44,461 nucleotides of DNA from Burkholderiaceae bacterium. Its GTDB lineage: Bacteria; Pseudomonadota; Gammaproteobacteria; Burkholderiales; Burkholderiaceae_E. The position numbers and the translations under genes were made by a program. The notes below the pieces were generated by a model, which was given only the letters and a program-made list of their open reading frames with translations, was not told where the DNA came from and did not search any database. The DNA is taken from the NCBI GenBank assembly GCA_019635275.1, contig JAHBZV010000023.1, positions 1-44,461 on the forward strand, read 5' to 3'. Positions 30,381-39,392 of the stretch are shown one piece after another (position 1 is the stretch's first letter; the number at the start of each line of letters is the position of its first letter).

Positions 30381-31772
30381 ATGGCGACCCGATCGTTCGC
30401 TCGACAACTTCGGCTGGGCATCGGCGTGCTCGCGGCGGTTCCGCTCGCCGTGGCCACGATCGCCGCGGCGCTCGCGTGGCTGATCGTGCGAGACGTGCTC
30501 GAGCCGACGCAGGCGCTCTGGATCGTGGCGGTGGTGCTGACGCTGGCTGCCGTGCTCGCGCTCGGCGGCTTCGCTTACGGCCGCCGCCTTGCTCGATCGG
30601 CCAGCGAGCCGATCGAGCGCATCCAGGCGACGCTGGAGGCGCTCGCCGACGGCGACCTCGATGCGCGGGTGCGCTGGCGCGGCGGCGACGAGTTCGCCGG
30701 GCTCGCGGATGCACTGGACCGCCTGCTCGACGATCGCGTCGCGAGCCTGAACCGCACCATCCGGGAAAGCGAGGAACTGAACAACTCGGTGATCGACATC
30801 ATGCAGGCGGTCGGCACGATCGCCTCGACCAAGGACCTCTCGATCCGGGTGCCGGTCACCGAGAACGTCACCGGAGCGATCGCCGACGCGTTGAACCTGC
30901 TCACCGAGGAGACCGGGCGCGTGCTGCGCAACGTCGCGGCGCTGTCGAGCGACGTCGCGCAGGCCACCTTCGCGGTGCGCGGCCAGTCCGACCTGGCGAT
31001 CCAGGCCGCGGCGCGCGAGCAGCGCGAGGTCGGCATGGCCGCGAGCGAGCTGGCGCACGCGGCGCAGGCGCTCGTCACCGTGGCCGATCGCGCGCGCCAG
31101 GTCAACGAGTCGGCCGCCCGCGCCGTGGCCGAGACCAGCGAAGCGGTGCGCGTGGTCGGGGCGACGGTGCAGGGGATCGTGCAGTCGCGCGAACTGATCC
31201 GCGAGACCGAAAAGCGGATCAAGCGGCTCGGCGAACGTTCCCAGGAGATCGGCCAGGTGGTAGGCATCATCCAGGCGATTGCCGAGCGCACCGGCATCCT
31301 GGCGCTCAACGCGTCGATGAAGGCGGCGACCGCCGGCGAGGCGGGACGCAGCTTCGCCGTCGTCGCCGACGAGGTCAGGCGGTTGTCGGAGTCGGCTCGC
31401 GAATCGGCCACGCGGATCTCGCGGCTGGTCAACGCGATCCAGACCGGCACCCACGAGACCGTGCGCGCAATGAACGAGGCGATCACGCAGGTGGTCCAGA
31501 TCAGCCGCATGGCCGACGACGCGGGCCAGGCGATGCGGCGTACGCAGCACGAGACCGAATCGCTGGTGGCCAACGTGCGCGAGATTGCCGCCACCTCCGA
31601 GGAGCAGGCGGGCGCGAGCTCGGCGCTGCAGGCGCGTGCCGACGTGATCCGCGAGGCCAGCGCCGAGACGACGCGCCAGCTGCGCGCGCAGTCGATCGAG
31701 ACGCGGCGGCTGGTCGAGTACGCGCGCTCGCTGGTCGAGGAGGTCAGCGTGTTCAAGGCGCCGAAGGCGTGA
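30381..31772 (+). CDS. pilJ: PilJ-like methyl-accepting chemotaxis protein with minimal periplasmic part
   Basis: 463 residues. Two TM helices (about 13-36 and 46-66) are separated by only about 10 residues, so there is no periplasmic ligand domain; P. aeruginosa PilJ is about 680 residues with one. Then come HAMP-like segments ('SEPIERIQATLEALADGDLDARVRW' and a second around 145-175) and a signalling hairpin with tip 'IAERTGILALNASMKAATAGEAGRSFAVVADEVRRL'. 'ALNASMKAA' resembles PilJ rather than the ALNAAIEAA of flagellar MCPs. No pentapeptide for CheR binding at the C-terminus (ends FKAPKA). Confidence 0.87.
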   Translation: MATRSFARQLRLGIGVLAAVPLAVATIAAALAWLIVRDVLEPTQALWIVAVVLTLAAVLALGGFAYGRRLARSASEPIERIQATLEALADGDLDARVRWRGGDEFAGLADALDRLLDDRVASLNRTIRESEELNNSVIDIMQAVGTIASTKDLSIRVPVTENVTGAIADALNLLTEETGRVLRNVAALSSDVAQATFAVRGQSDLAIQAAAREQREVGMAASELAHAAQALVTVADRARQVNESAARAVAETSEAVRVVGATVQGIVQSRELIRETEKRIKRLGERSQEIGQVVGIIQAIAERTGILALNASMKAATAGEAGRSFAVVADEVRRLSESARESATRISRLVNAIQTGTHETVRAMNEAITQVVQISRMADDAGQAMRRTQHETESLVANVREIAATSEEQAGASSALQARADVIREASAETTRQLRAQSIETRRLVEYARSLVEEVSVFKAPKA

Positions 31773-31788
31773 CCGGGGAGTCCGTGTC

Positions 31789-34700
31789 GTGAGCCCGACC
31801 GGATCCGATGCATCGGCGCGTGGCGCGGCGGCGATGCCCGACGCCCGCCTCGACGCGCTCGACGCGGCAGCGGTCGGGCTGCTCGAGCCGCTGATCCACG
31901 CGACCGACGTCGACGTCGTCGGGCTCGCTTCGGCGCCGGCGGCGGGGCCGGGGGGCGCCGCGCCCGGCGGGACCGGGCCGGGGGCGTCTGCCGGAGGCTG
32001 GCGCATCGGGCTGGCGAGCGCGCTCGATCGCCTGGCCGAGGCCGCGCTGGATCTCGAACTGATCGGCCTGGGCCACGCGGTCGGGCTGCTGCGCGCGCAC
32101 CTGCTCGGCGTCGCGCGGCCGGACGACGTGGCGCTGGAACTCGCGTCGGCCGAGGGATGGGTGTCGGACGCGATCGCCTTCTGCAGCGGGCAACTGCCCG
32201 TCGACGAGGCCCCGAGCCTGATCGAGCGGCTGCGCGACTGGCCGGGTCTGGCCGAGCGAGTGACGCCCGACCTGGTCGCCCCGATCGCGTCACGACTTCG
32301 CCAGGACGCCGAGCGCATCGCGGCAGCGACCATCGTCGCGATGCAGGCGTCCCACGCGGCCGACGATCTGCGCGAACCCCTCGCGACGCCGCCCGAGGAG
32401 GGCCTTGCGCCGATGGCTGCGGGGCTCGGCGGCAGCGAGGCGGCGCCCGAAGCGGCGCCCGAGGCGGCCAAGGCCGCCGCGCTGGCGGTGGGTGCGGACG
32501 AGCTCGCGATGCTCGCAGAGGCCGCCGGGCAGCTCGAGGAGGAGTTCGCGCCGGCGCTCGCCGGGGACGCTGGCGAGGCGGATCGCACCGCGCACGCGGC
32601 GCGAATCGCCGACTCCCTCGAGGCCGGCGCCGACGCGATCGAGCGCTTCGCCAATGCGGTCGGTTACATCGGCCTGGTCGCGGTCTCCGCGGTGCTCGAG
32701 ACGTTCGCGCGCACGCTGCACGCGCTCGCGAGCGAGCCCGCCCGCTTCGACGACCGGCATCGCCGGCTGCTGGCGCAGGTGGCGCCGGCCTGGGTCCGGC
32801 TGTTCCGGGAGCCTTCGCCACAGGCGGCGCGCGAGGCGCTCGGCCCGCTCGGCGATTCGGCCTGGCCGATACCGGCGCACCGCGAGTCGATCGATGCGGC
32901 GCTGGCGCAGTTCGCGTCGCTCGCCACCGTCGCGTCGCGGCGGGTGGCCGCGGCCGAGCAGCCCGTCGACGAGCGCGACCTGTCGCTGCAGATCCCGCTC
33001 GACGCCGATCGAAGCGTGGTCGAAAACCTGCTGCGCGAGTTGCCGGCGCTGTCGGCCGAGTTCTCCTCGTGCATCGACCGCATGGCCTCGGGCTCGGGCG
33101 ATGCGATCGCGTCGGCGCAGCGCGTCGCCCACACGCTGAAGGGATCGGCCAATACGGTGGGCGTGCGCGGCATCGCCGTCCTCACGCACCAGCTCGAGGA
33201 CCTCCTGCAATTGCTCGAGCCCGTCGACGGCGGTCTGTCGGCCGAGTTGATCGACGTGCTCGCCGATGCCGCCGATTGCGTGGCCGAGATGAGCGAATCG
33301 GTGGCCGGGCTGGGGCCGGCGCCCGACGGAGCGCTCGGCGTCCTGCGTCGGGTGCGCGACTGGACCAATCGCCTGCTGCAGGACCCCGCCGCAGCGATCG
33401 CGACGCCCGCCGGGGCTCGGCCGGCGCCCGCAGCGGCGGCCGAACCGGCCGCCGTGGAAGCGTCGCCCGAGGCTGGGAAACCTGTCGCGTCCGCGGTGCC
33501 GACCGCGCCCGCCGAGGCCGTCGAACGGGACGAGAAGGTCGAACGGGTCGAGCACGTCGAGCCTGCCGGGTACGTCGAGCCTGCCGAGGCGGCGCAAGGC
33601 GCGCCCGCGCAGGAGTGGCTGCGCGTGCCGGCCTCGCTGATCGAGCGCCTGCTCGCCTTCGCCAACGAGGCATCGATCCTTCTGTCGCAGGCCCAGGAGC
33701 AGGCGGTCGAGGTCGATCGGGTGCGCGCGACCTTGCGCACCGGGACCGACCAGCTGCAGGACCTCGCCGGCGAGCTCGAGCGGCTGGTCGACGTGCGCGG
33801 CACGGCCCTGAGCGAGCGACGCGCGCGCGAGGACTTCGACGCGCTCGAGCTCGACGAGTACAACGACCTGCACACCGTGTCGCGACGCATCGCCGAGTCG
33901 GGCGCCGACGGGCGGCTGATCGAGCAGCAGCTCGGCGGAAACGTGGCGGCGCTGCGCGATTCGCTGTCGCAGCTCGAGCGCATCCAGGTCGACCTGCGCG
34001 AGGCAGCGCTGCAGACGCGCACCGTGCGCGTCGACACGGTGGTCCCGCGATGGCGGCGCACGGTGCGGCAGGCGGCGCGGATGGCCGGGCACGACGTGAG
34101 CCTGCAGGTCGACGGCGAGGCGACCGAAATCGATGCGCAGCTGCTGCAGTCGATGGTCGAGCCGATCGCCCACCTGCTGCGCAACGCCGTCGACCACGGG
34201 ATCGAGCCGCCTGCCCAGCGGCAGGCGCTCGGCAAGCCGCCGGTGGGACGCATCGTGCTCGCGTTCGCGCGCGACGGCGCAGACCTGGTCGTCGAATGCA
34301 GCGACGACGGGCGCGGCCTCGATCCGCAGGCAGTGCGCGAGCGCGCAACCGCGCTGGGACTGCTCGAGGCCGGCGAGCCCTGCGACGACGCGGCGCTTGC
34401 GCGCTTCGTGCTGATCCCCGGCTTCTCGACGCGCGCGCGCGCCACCCAGCTCTCCGGCCGCGGCATCGGCCTGGACGTCGTCAACCAGGCGGTGCGCGAG
34501 CAACGCGGTGTGCTCGACATCGCTTCGACACCGGGGCAGGGCATGCGCGTGCGATTGCGCGTGCCCGTGCGGCTGGCGGCGGTGCCGGTGATCGTCGTGC
34601 GTTCGCCGTCGCACGTGCTGGCCCTCGAGGTGCGCGACGTCGAGGAGATCCTGACTGCAGACCGGATCTTCGACGACGCCGACGGCGTGCGCCGGTTCCA

Positions 34701-35409
34701 CGGTGCGGCCGGTCCGATCCGGCTGGTCCGGCTCGAGGACGCGCTGGGCCTGCCGGTCGACGCATTCGCGCCGCCGCCGGGCGTCGAACCGGCAGCGCCG
34801 GCGGTGCTGCAGGTGCGGATGCCCGGCGGCGAGCGGGTGGCGATGCTGGTCGCCGAGGCCGGGCAGACGCGCAACGTCGTCGTTCGCCCGCTGGCGTCGT
34901 TCGTGCCGCCGATTCCGGGCGTCGACGGCGCGGCCGTGCTCGGCGACGGCGCGGTCGCGCCGGTCATCGACCTGCCGCAGCTGCTGGCCGCGCGGCAGGA
35001 CGCGCAGGCGGCGCCTGCGCTGGACGCGGCGCGACGCGCCGCGCCGGTGTGCCTGGTCGTCGACGATTCGGTGAGCGTGCGCAGGACGATGGAACTGTTC
35101 GCCCGCGACCTCGGCTACGAGGTCGACAGCGCCGCCGACGGCATCGACGCGCTCGAACGCGTCGCGCGCCGCGTGCCCGCGCTGGTGCTGGTCGACCTCG
35201 AGATGCCGAGGATGAACGGCGTGGAACTCGTGCGCGCCTTGCGCGAGCGGCCGGATACCCGCGCAGTGCCGGTCATCATGATCACTTCGCGCTCGTCCGA
35301 GAAGCACCGGCGGCTCGCCCTCGACGCCGGCGTCGACGTCTTCCTGACCAAGCCGTACACGGAAGACGCGCTCGCCGGCCACATCGCGCAACTCGTGCAC
35401 CGCCGCTGA
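31789..35409 (+). CDS. chpA: ChpA-like hybrid CheA histidine kinase / response regulator
   Basis: 1206 residues. The N-terminal ~400 are Ala/Glu-rich helical, with a degenerate Hpt-like stretch (about 240-330). A canonical Hpt follows with phospho-acceptor His448 ('VAHTLKGSANTVGV'), then an acidic linker (540-600), dimerisation helices and a HATPase with N-box Asn799 ('HLLRNAVDHG'), 'CSDDGRGLD' and 'GRGIGLDVVNQAV'. A CheW-like domain (about 920-1075) and a C-terminal receiver with Asp1136 ('LVLVDLEMPRMNG') complete it. P. aeruginosa ChpA is about twice as long with eight Xpt domains; only one canonical Hpt remains here. GTG start at 31789 with GGGGAG 8 nt upstream. No cheB or cheR homologue adjoins. 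Confidence 0.92.
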   Translation: MSPTGSDASARGAAAMPDARLDALDAAAVGLLEPLIHATDVDVVGLASAPAAGPGGAAPGGTGPGASAGGWRIGLASALDRLAEAALDLELIGLGHAVGLLRAHLLGVARPDDVALELASAEGWVSDAIAFCSGQLPVDEAPSLIERLRDWPGLAERVTPDLVAPIASRLRQDAERIAAATIVAMQASHAADDLREPLATPPEEGLAPMAAGLGGSEAAPEAAPEAAKAAALAVGADELAMLAEAAGQLEEEFAPALAGDAGEADRTAHAARIADSLEAGADAIERFANAVGYIGLVAVSAVLETFARTLHALASEPARFDDRHRRLLAQVAPAWVRLFREPSPQAAREALGPLGDSAWPIPAHRESIDAALAQFASLATVASRRVAAAEQPVDERDLSLQIPLDADRSVVENLLRELPALSAEFSSCIDRMASGSGDAIASAQRVAHTLKGSANTVGVRGIAVLTHQLEDLLQLLEPVDGGLSAELIDVLADAADCVAEMSESVAGLGPAPDGALGVLRRVRDWTNRLLQDPAAAIATPAGARPAPAAAAEPAAVEASPEAGKPVASAVPTAPAEAVERDEKVERVEHVEPAGYVEPAEAAQGAPAQEWLRVPASLIERLLAFANEASILLSQAQEQAVEVDRVRATLRTGTDQLQDLAGELERLVDVRGTALSERRAREDFDALELDEYNDLHTVSRRIAESGADGRLIEQQLGGNVAALRDSLSQLERIQVDLREAALQTRTVRVDTVVPRWRRTVRQAARMAGHDVSLQVDGEATEIDAQLLQSMVEPIAHLLRNAVDHGIEPPAQRQALGKPPVGRIVLAFARDGADLVVECSDDGRGLDPQAVRERATALGLLEAGEPCDDAALARFVLIPGFSTRARATQLSGRGIGLDVVNQAVREQRGVLDIASTPGQGMRVRLRVPVRLAAVPVIVVRSPSHVLALEVRDVEEILTADRIFDDADGVRRFHGAAGPIRLVRLEDALGLPVDAFAPPPGVEPAAPAVLQVRMPGGERVAMLVAEAGQTRNVVVRPLASFVPPIPGVDGAAVLGDGAVAPVIDLPQLLAARQDAQAAPALDAARRAAPVCLVVDDSVSVRRTMELFARDLGYEVDSAADGIDALERVARRVPALVLVDLEMPRMNGVELVRALRERPDTRAVPVIMITSRSSEKHRRLALDAGVDVFLTKPYTEDALAGHIAQLVHRR

Positions 35410-35588
35410 CGGGACCGGCCGCGTGCCGGCCGGCGCAACGGGCCCGGGACGAGGCGCCGCGCGGCGGCGCCCGCGCGGGCGCCGGGGCCGTTCCGGCGGC
35501 CGCCCTTGTCCCGCGCAGCGACGTTGGGATAGCATCGACGCGTGCACCCCGGCCGCCGGGGCCGGACAACGAGTGCGCAGGAGGGGAC
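35410..35588 (+). promoter_or_regulatory. Gap after chpA: GC hairpins and a promoter for the CBS gene
   Basis: Just after chpA, CCGGC-CGCGT-GCCGG forms a short hairpin in a run of GC-rich repeats that may end the operon transcript. Further on, TTGTCC (35506-35511) and TAGCAT (35530-35535), 18 bp apart, make a plausible promoter with a start near 35542 and a leader of about 47 nt to the CBS gene, whose ribosome site is GAGGGG. Confidence 0.4.
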
Positions 35589-36053
35589 ATGCAGGTCAGC
35601 GAAGTGCTTCGGGTGAAGGGCAGCACGCTGTTCACCGTCAACCCGGAAATGATGCTGTCCGACTGCGTGATCACGATGGCCGATCACGACATCGGCTCGC
35701 TGGTCGTGATGGACCGTGGGCGCCTGGCCGGCATGCTGACGTTCCGGGAGATCCTGCGCGTGCTGGCGCGTCGCCAGCTCGAGCACCGGGCGGGTCCGAC
35801 CGGGCCGGTCGCCGAGACGGTGGTGCGCGAAGTGATGAACACCGATCCGTTCGTCGTGTCGCCGGACATGGACGTCAACGAGCTGCGCCGCGTGATGCTC
35901 GAGACGCGGCAGCGCTACCTGCCGGTGATGGACGGACAGACGCTGCTCGGCGTCATCTCGTTCCACGACGTGGCGCGCGCGGTGCTCGAGGAGCAGAGCT
36001 TCGAGAACCGGATGCTCAAGGCCTACATCCGCGACTGGCCCGCCGAAGGCTGA
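35589..36053 (+). CDS. Tandem CBS-domain protein
   Basis: 154 residues: two CBS motifs at about 8-62 ('TVNPEMMLSDCVITMADHDIGSLVVMDRGRLAGMLTFREILRVL') and 82-140 ('VMNTDPFVVSPDMDVNELRRVMLETRQRYLPVMDGQTLLGVISFHDVARAVL'), and nothing else. Such stand-alone pairs bind adenine nucleotides and usually regulate a partner; the partner is not evident. Start ATG at 35589 with GAGGGG upstream; the frame is open far upstream only as a shadow of chpA. It ends 35 nt before surE. Confidence 0.9.
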   Translation: MQVSEVLRVKGSTLFTVNPEMMLSDCVITMADHDIGSLVVMDRGRLAGMLTFREILRVLARRQLEHRAGPTGPVAETVVREVMNTDPFVVSPDMDVNELRRVMLETRQRYLPVMDGQTLLGVISFHDVARAVLEEQSFENRMLKAYIRDWPAEG

Positions 36054-36076
36054 ACGGTGAGCGCAGACGGATTCGA

Positions 36077-36082
36077 TAGAAT
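36077..36082 (+). promoter_or_regulatory. -10 element directly upstream of surE
   Basis: TAGAAT, in the context GATAGAAT, lies 6 nt before the surE ATG, placing the transcription start at or next to the start codon. No Shine-Dalgarno sequence fits in between. No good -35 is seen in the 23 nt after the CBS stop codon. Confidence 0.4.
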
Positions 36083-36088
36083 CCGCGC

Positions 36089-36835
36089 ATGCGCATCCTG
36101 ATCAGCAACGACGACGGCTATTTCTCCCCGGGCATCCAGGCGCTGGCCGAGGTCGCGCGCGAGTTCGGCGACGTCACCGTCGTCGCACCCGAGCGCGATC
36201 GCAGCGGCGCCTCGAACTCGCTGACGCTCGATCGGCCGCTGTCGGTCCGCGTCGCCGCCAGCGGCTTCCTGTACCTGAACGGCACGCCGACCGACTGCGT
36301 GCACATTGCGGTGACGGGGCTGCTCGACCACAAGCCGGACCTGGTGCTCTCGGGCATCAACGACGGCGCGAACATGGGCGACGACACGATCTACTCGGGT
36401 ACCGTCGCCGCGGCGATGGAGGGATACCTGCTCGGCGTGCCGTCGATCGCGTTTTCGCTCGCCAGGCGCGGTCACGAGCACCTCGCCACCGCCTCCAGCG
36501 TCGCGCGCGACCTTCTCGAGCGCCTCACGCGGCAGCCGCTGCAGGGCCCGATGCTGCTCAACGTCAACGTGCCCTCGTGCCCGCTGTCGGAGTTGCGTGG
36601 CGTCCGGGTCACTCGGCTCGGGCGCCGTCATCTCGCCGAGCCGGTCGTGCGCGCGAAGAGCCCGCGCGGCGACACGATCTACTGGATCGGCCCGGCGGGT
36701 GCGGCCAAGGAGGCCGGCCCGGGCACCGATTTCCACGCGGTCGACCAGGGCTGGGCGTCGATCACCCCGCTCGACATCGACCTGACCGCGGCAGCTTCGC
36801 TCGATCCGGTGCGCGGTTGGCTCGAACAGCAATGA
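36089..36835 (+). CDS. surE: 5'/3'-nucleotidase SurE
   Basis: 248 residues. '[19 protein letters not shown]' with metal ligands Asp8 and Asp9, Ser39 ('[13 protein letters not shown]') and Asn91 ('[20 protein letters not shown]') make the full SurE metal site. It dephosphorylates nucleoside 5'- and 3'-monophosphates in the cytoplasm. It heads the surE-pcm-nlpD group, a conserved stationary-phase cluster in proteobacteria. Confidence 0.96.
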   Translation: MRILISNDDGYFSPGIQALAEVAREFGDVTVVAPERDRSGASNSLTLDRPLSVRVAASGFLYLNGTPTDCVHIAVTGLLDHKPDLVLSGINDGANMGDDTIYSGTVAAAMEGYLLGVPSIAFSLARRGHEHLATASSVARDLLERLTRQPLQGPMLLNVNVPSCPLSELRGVRVTRLGRRHLAEPVVRAKSPRGDTIYWIGPAGAAKEAGPGTDFHAVDQGWASITPLDIDLTAAASLDPVRGWLEQQ

Positions 36836-36884
36836 TCGCGCGCCCGCCGGCGTGCCGCGCCGCTGCCCGGGCGCCGGGCAGGCC

Positions 36885-37625
36885 ATGAGCCGTCGCCCGT
36901 CCTGGCTGCCGGCGCCCCCGCCTGCCGGTGCGCGCACGCGGCGCCCGGTGCTGCCGCAGAATCCGGGCGGGCTCGGGCTCGCCTCCGACCGCGCGCGTGC
37001 CAGCATGATCGAGTCGCTGCGCCGCATCGGCGTGCGCGACGCGCAGGTGCTCGATGCGCTGTCGCAGGTGCCCCGGCACGCGTTCATCGACGCGGCGCTG
37101 GCCAGCCGGGCCTACGAGGACGTGGCGCTGCCCATCGGCCACGGCCAGACGATCTCGAAACCGAGCACGGTTGCGCGGATGATCGAACTGGTCGCGCAGT
37201 CGCTGCCGCCGTCGCGCCGTGCGGCGGCGCAGGTGCTCGAGATCGGTACCGGCTGCGGCTACCAGGCCGCAGTGCTGGCGCGGGTTTTCGGGCAGGTCGT
37301 CTCGGTCGAGCGCGTGCGCGGGCTGCACGAGCAGGCGCGCAACAACCTGCGCGCGATGCGCCTGGCCAACCTCCGGCTGGTCTTCGGTGATGGTCATCTG
37401 GGCGTCGCGCAGGCCGCGCCCTTCGATGCGATCGTGATGGCCGCGGCCGGCGAGGCGATCCCCGACGCGCTGCTCGAGCAGATGCGGGTGGGCGCGCGGC
37501 TGATCGCGCCGATCGGCACGACGCGACAGGCGCTGCACCTCGTCGAGCGCGTCGAGCGCGAGCAGTGGCAGGTCACCGTCCTCGATGCGGTACGATTCGT
37601 ACCATTGCGCACCGGCACCTCCTAG
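36885..37625 (+). CDS. pcm: Protein-L-isoaspartate O-methyltransferase
   Basis: 246 residues. SAM-dependent repair of isoaspartyl residues in aged proteins. '[42 protein letters not shown]' and the SAM loop '[16 protein letters not shown]' are diagnostic; '[34 protein letters not shown]' follows. The N-terminal ~45 residues (Pro/Arg-rich, '[24 protein letters not shown]') are an extension relative to E. coli Pcm. Start ATG at 36885, 49 nt after surE; a GTG at 36852 is also in frame. Confidence 0.94.
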   Translation: MSRRPSWLPAPPPAGARTRRPVLPQNPGGLGLASDRARASMIESLRRIGVRDAQVLDALSQVPRHAFIDAALASRAYEDVALPIGHGQTISKPSTVARMIELVAQSLPPSRRAAAQVLEIGTGCGYQAAVLARVFGQVVSVERVRGLHEQARNNLRAMRLANLRLVFGDGHLGVAQAAPFDAIVMAAAGEAIPDALLEQMRVGARLIAPIGTTRQALHLVERVEREQWQVTVLDAVRFVPLRTGTS

Positions 37626-37672
37626 TGCCAATGCTCCGCCTACCGAGTGCGCCCCAGCGGCGCGACACAGCC

Positions 37673-38587
37673 ATGGTGAAATCTGTCGAAGGCGTCGGTC
37701 CGGCCGACGCACCGGCGCGCATCGGGGGTCGCAGCGTCGGACTCCTCGTTGCGATCGCCGCGATCCTCGCGGCGTGCGCGAGCTCCCACCCGGCGCCGAT
37801 CGTGCATCGGACGCCCACCACGCGTCCCGCTGCAGCGCCCGCACCGGTGCCGCCGGTCGCGACCCTGCCGGCGCCGGCTCCGGCTCCCGGCGCCGCCGAC
37901 TCGGCGCCGCTCGTGATCGAGACCACGCCGGTGCCGTCGAGTCGCGTCGAGTCGCGCCCGTTGCCCGGTCCGGGCGGGACGATCGCCGCGCCGCCGCCGC
38001 TGCAGTCGTCGAACATGCTCAAGACCGAGCCGATGGCGACCAAGCAGCCGTACTCGGATTCGCTGTTCGAGGAGCTGAAGTCGGCCGCGCCGCCTGCGGG
38101 CGCCACGCCGGGCCCGGTCGCGATTGCGCCGCCCACGGCCCCGGCGCCCGCGGCCGCGCCGACACCGCCGCCTGCGCCGGCAGCGGCTCCAGCCGCGCCG
38201 GCTGCTCCCGGGGCCGCTTCGGCCGGAGACTTCGTCTGGCCGGCCACGGGCCAGGTCGTGCAGGGATTCGCCGAGCCGCGCAGCATGGGGATCACGATCG
38301 CCGGCAAGCCCGGAGACCCGATCGTCGCGGCGGCCGATGGCCGCGTGATCTTCAGCGGGCCGGGGCCGCGCGGCTACGGCAACCTCGTGATCCTCAAGCA
38401 CGCCAACGAGACGCTGTCCGTCTACGGGCACAATCGCACGCTGCTGGTGAAGGAAGGCCAGAACGTCAAGCGCGGCCAGCGCATTGCCGAACTCGGCAGT
38501 TCCGGCGCGGACAGCCCGCAGTTGCGCTTCGAGATCCGCAAGGACGGCAAGCCCGTCGACCCCCGCAAGTACCTGCCGGCGCGCTGA
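37673..38587 (+). CDS. nlpD: NlpD-like lipoprotein with degenerate M23 (LytM) domain
   Basis: 304 residues. Lipoprotein signal ending LAAC (Cys35), an Ala/Pro-rich linker (36-185) with no LysM domain, and a C-terminal LytM domain (about 190-300) 'WPATGQVVQGFAEPRSMGITIAGKPGDPIVAAADGRVIFSG...LRFEIRKDGKPVDPRKYL'. The zinc ligands of active M23 peptidases (HxxxD, HxH) are replaced ('SMGITIAG', 'QLRFEI'), as in NlpD/EnvC activators of cell-separation amidases. Start uncertain: ATG 37673 gives a normal-length signal peptide; ATG 37631 is in frame, 5 nt after pcm. Neither has a strong ribosome site. rpoS, the usual next gene, is absent. Confidence 0.88.
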   Translation: MVKSVEGVGPADAPARIGGRSVGLLVAIAAILAACASSHPAPIVHRTPTTRPAAAPAPVPPVATLPAPAPAPGAADSAPLVIETTPVPSSRVESRPLPGPGGTIAAPPPLQSSNMLKTEPMATKQPYSDSLFEELKSAAPPAGATPGPVAIAPPTAPAPAAAPTPPPAPAAAPAAPAAPGAASAGDFVWPATGQVVQGFAEPRSMGITIAGKPGDPIVAAADGRVIFSGPGPRGYGNLVILKHANETLSVYGHNRTLLVKEGQNVKRGQRIAELGSSGADSPQLRFEIRKDGKPVDPRKYLPAR

Positions 38588-38606
38588 GCGCGACGGGTTT
38601 CCTGCG

Positions 38607-39392
38607 ATGGTTCCCGTCCTGTGCTTCGACATCGAGACCGTGCCCGACGTGGCGGGCCTGCGGGTCATCCACGGGCTGGAAGACACGATCGACGACGCCA
38701 CGGTGGCGGAGCAGGCCTTCGCGCGCCGGCGCGAGCAGACCGGCAGCGATTTCCTGCCGCTGCACCTGCACCGCGTGGTCGCGATCGGCGCGTTGCTGCG
38801 CACCGACGAGGGACTGAAGGTGCGCTGCATCGGCGAGCCGGACACCGACGAGGAGAAGCTCGTCAGGGGCTTCTACCAGCTCGTCGATCGCCACACGCCG
38901 CAGCTCGTGTCGTGGAACGGCGGCGGCTTCGACCTGCAGGTGCTTCAATACCGCGCGCTGGTGCACGGCGTGCAGGCCGCGCGCTACTGGGAGCAGGGCG
39001 ACGAGGACCGCGAGTTCAAGTGGAACAACTACCTCGGCCGCTACCACTCGCGCCATCTCGACCTGATGGACGTGCTGGCGCTGTACACGCCGCGCGCGAA
39101 TGCGCCGCTCGACGAGCTGGCGAAGCTGTGCGGATTCCCGGGCAAGCTCGGCATGGACGGCTCGCAGGTCTGGCCGGCCTACCGTGACGGCCGCCTGCCC
39201 GAGATCCGCGCCTATTGCGAGACCGACGTGGCGAACACCTGGCTGATGTTCTGCAGGTTCCAGCGGATGCGCGGGCTCTGGACGCCCGAGCACTACCGGC
39301 GCGAGGTCGCGCTGCTGCGCGAGACGCTGCAGGGGCAGGCCGGGCAGGCGCCCCATTGGCGCGAGTTCCTGCAAGCGTGGCCGGCGGCGTGA
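38607..39392 (+). CDS. Predicted PolB-like 3'-5' exonuclease
   Basis: 261 residues. DEDD-type nuclease: '[11 protein letters not shown]' (Asp8, Glu10), '[19 protein letters not shown]' (ExoII Asp), '[11 protein letters not shown]' and '[13 protein letters not shown]' (ExoIII). It fits the bacterial family of stand-alone PolB-like exonucleases found beside rlmD in betaproteobacteria. Cytoplasmic; in vivo substrate unknown. ATG at 38607 is 19 nt after nlpD; its stop overlaps the rlmD GTG. Confidence 0.9.
   Translation: MVPVLCFDIETVPDVAGLRVIHGLEDTIDDATVAEQAFARRREQTGSDFLPLHLHRVVAIGALLRTDEGLKVRCIGEPDTDEEKLVRGFYQLVDRHTPQLVSWNGGGFDLQVLQYRALVHGVQAARYWEQGDEDREFKWNNYLGRYHSRHLDLMDVLALYTPRANAPLDELAKLCGFPGKLGMDGSQVWPAYRDGRLPEIRAYCETDVANTWLMFCRFQRMRGLWTPEHYRREVALLRETLQGQAGQAPHWREFLQAWPAA

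Noticed and set aside
32290-35547. 1085-codon antisense frame opposite chpA
   Set aside because: Same shadow effect; no motif, while the plus strand has a complete Hpt-HATPase-CheW-receiver series.
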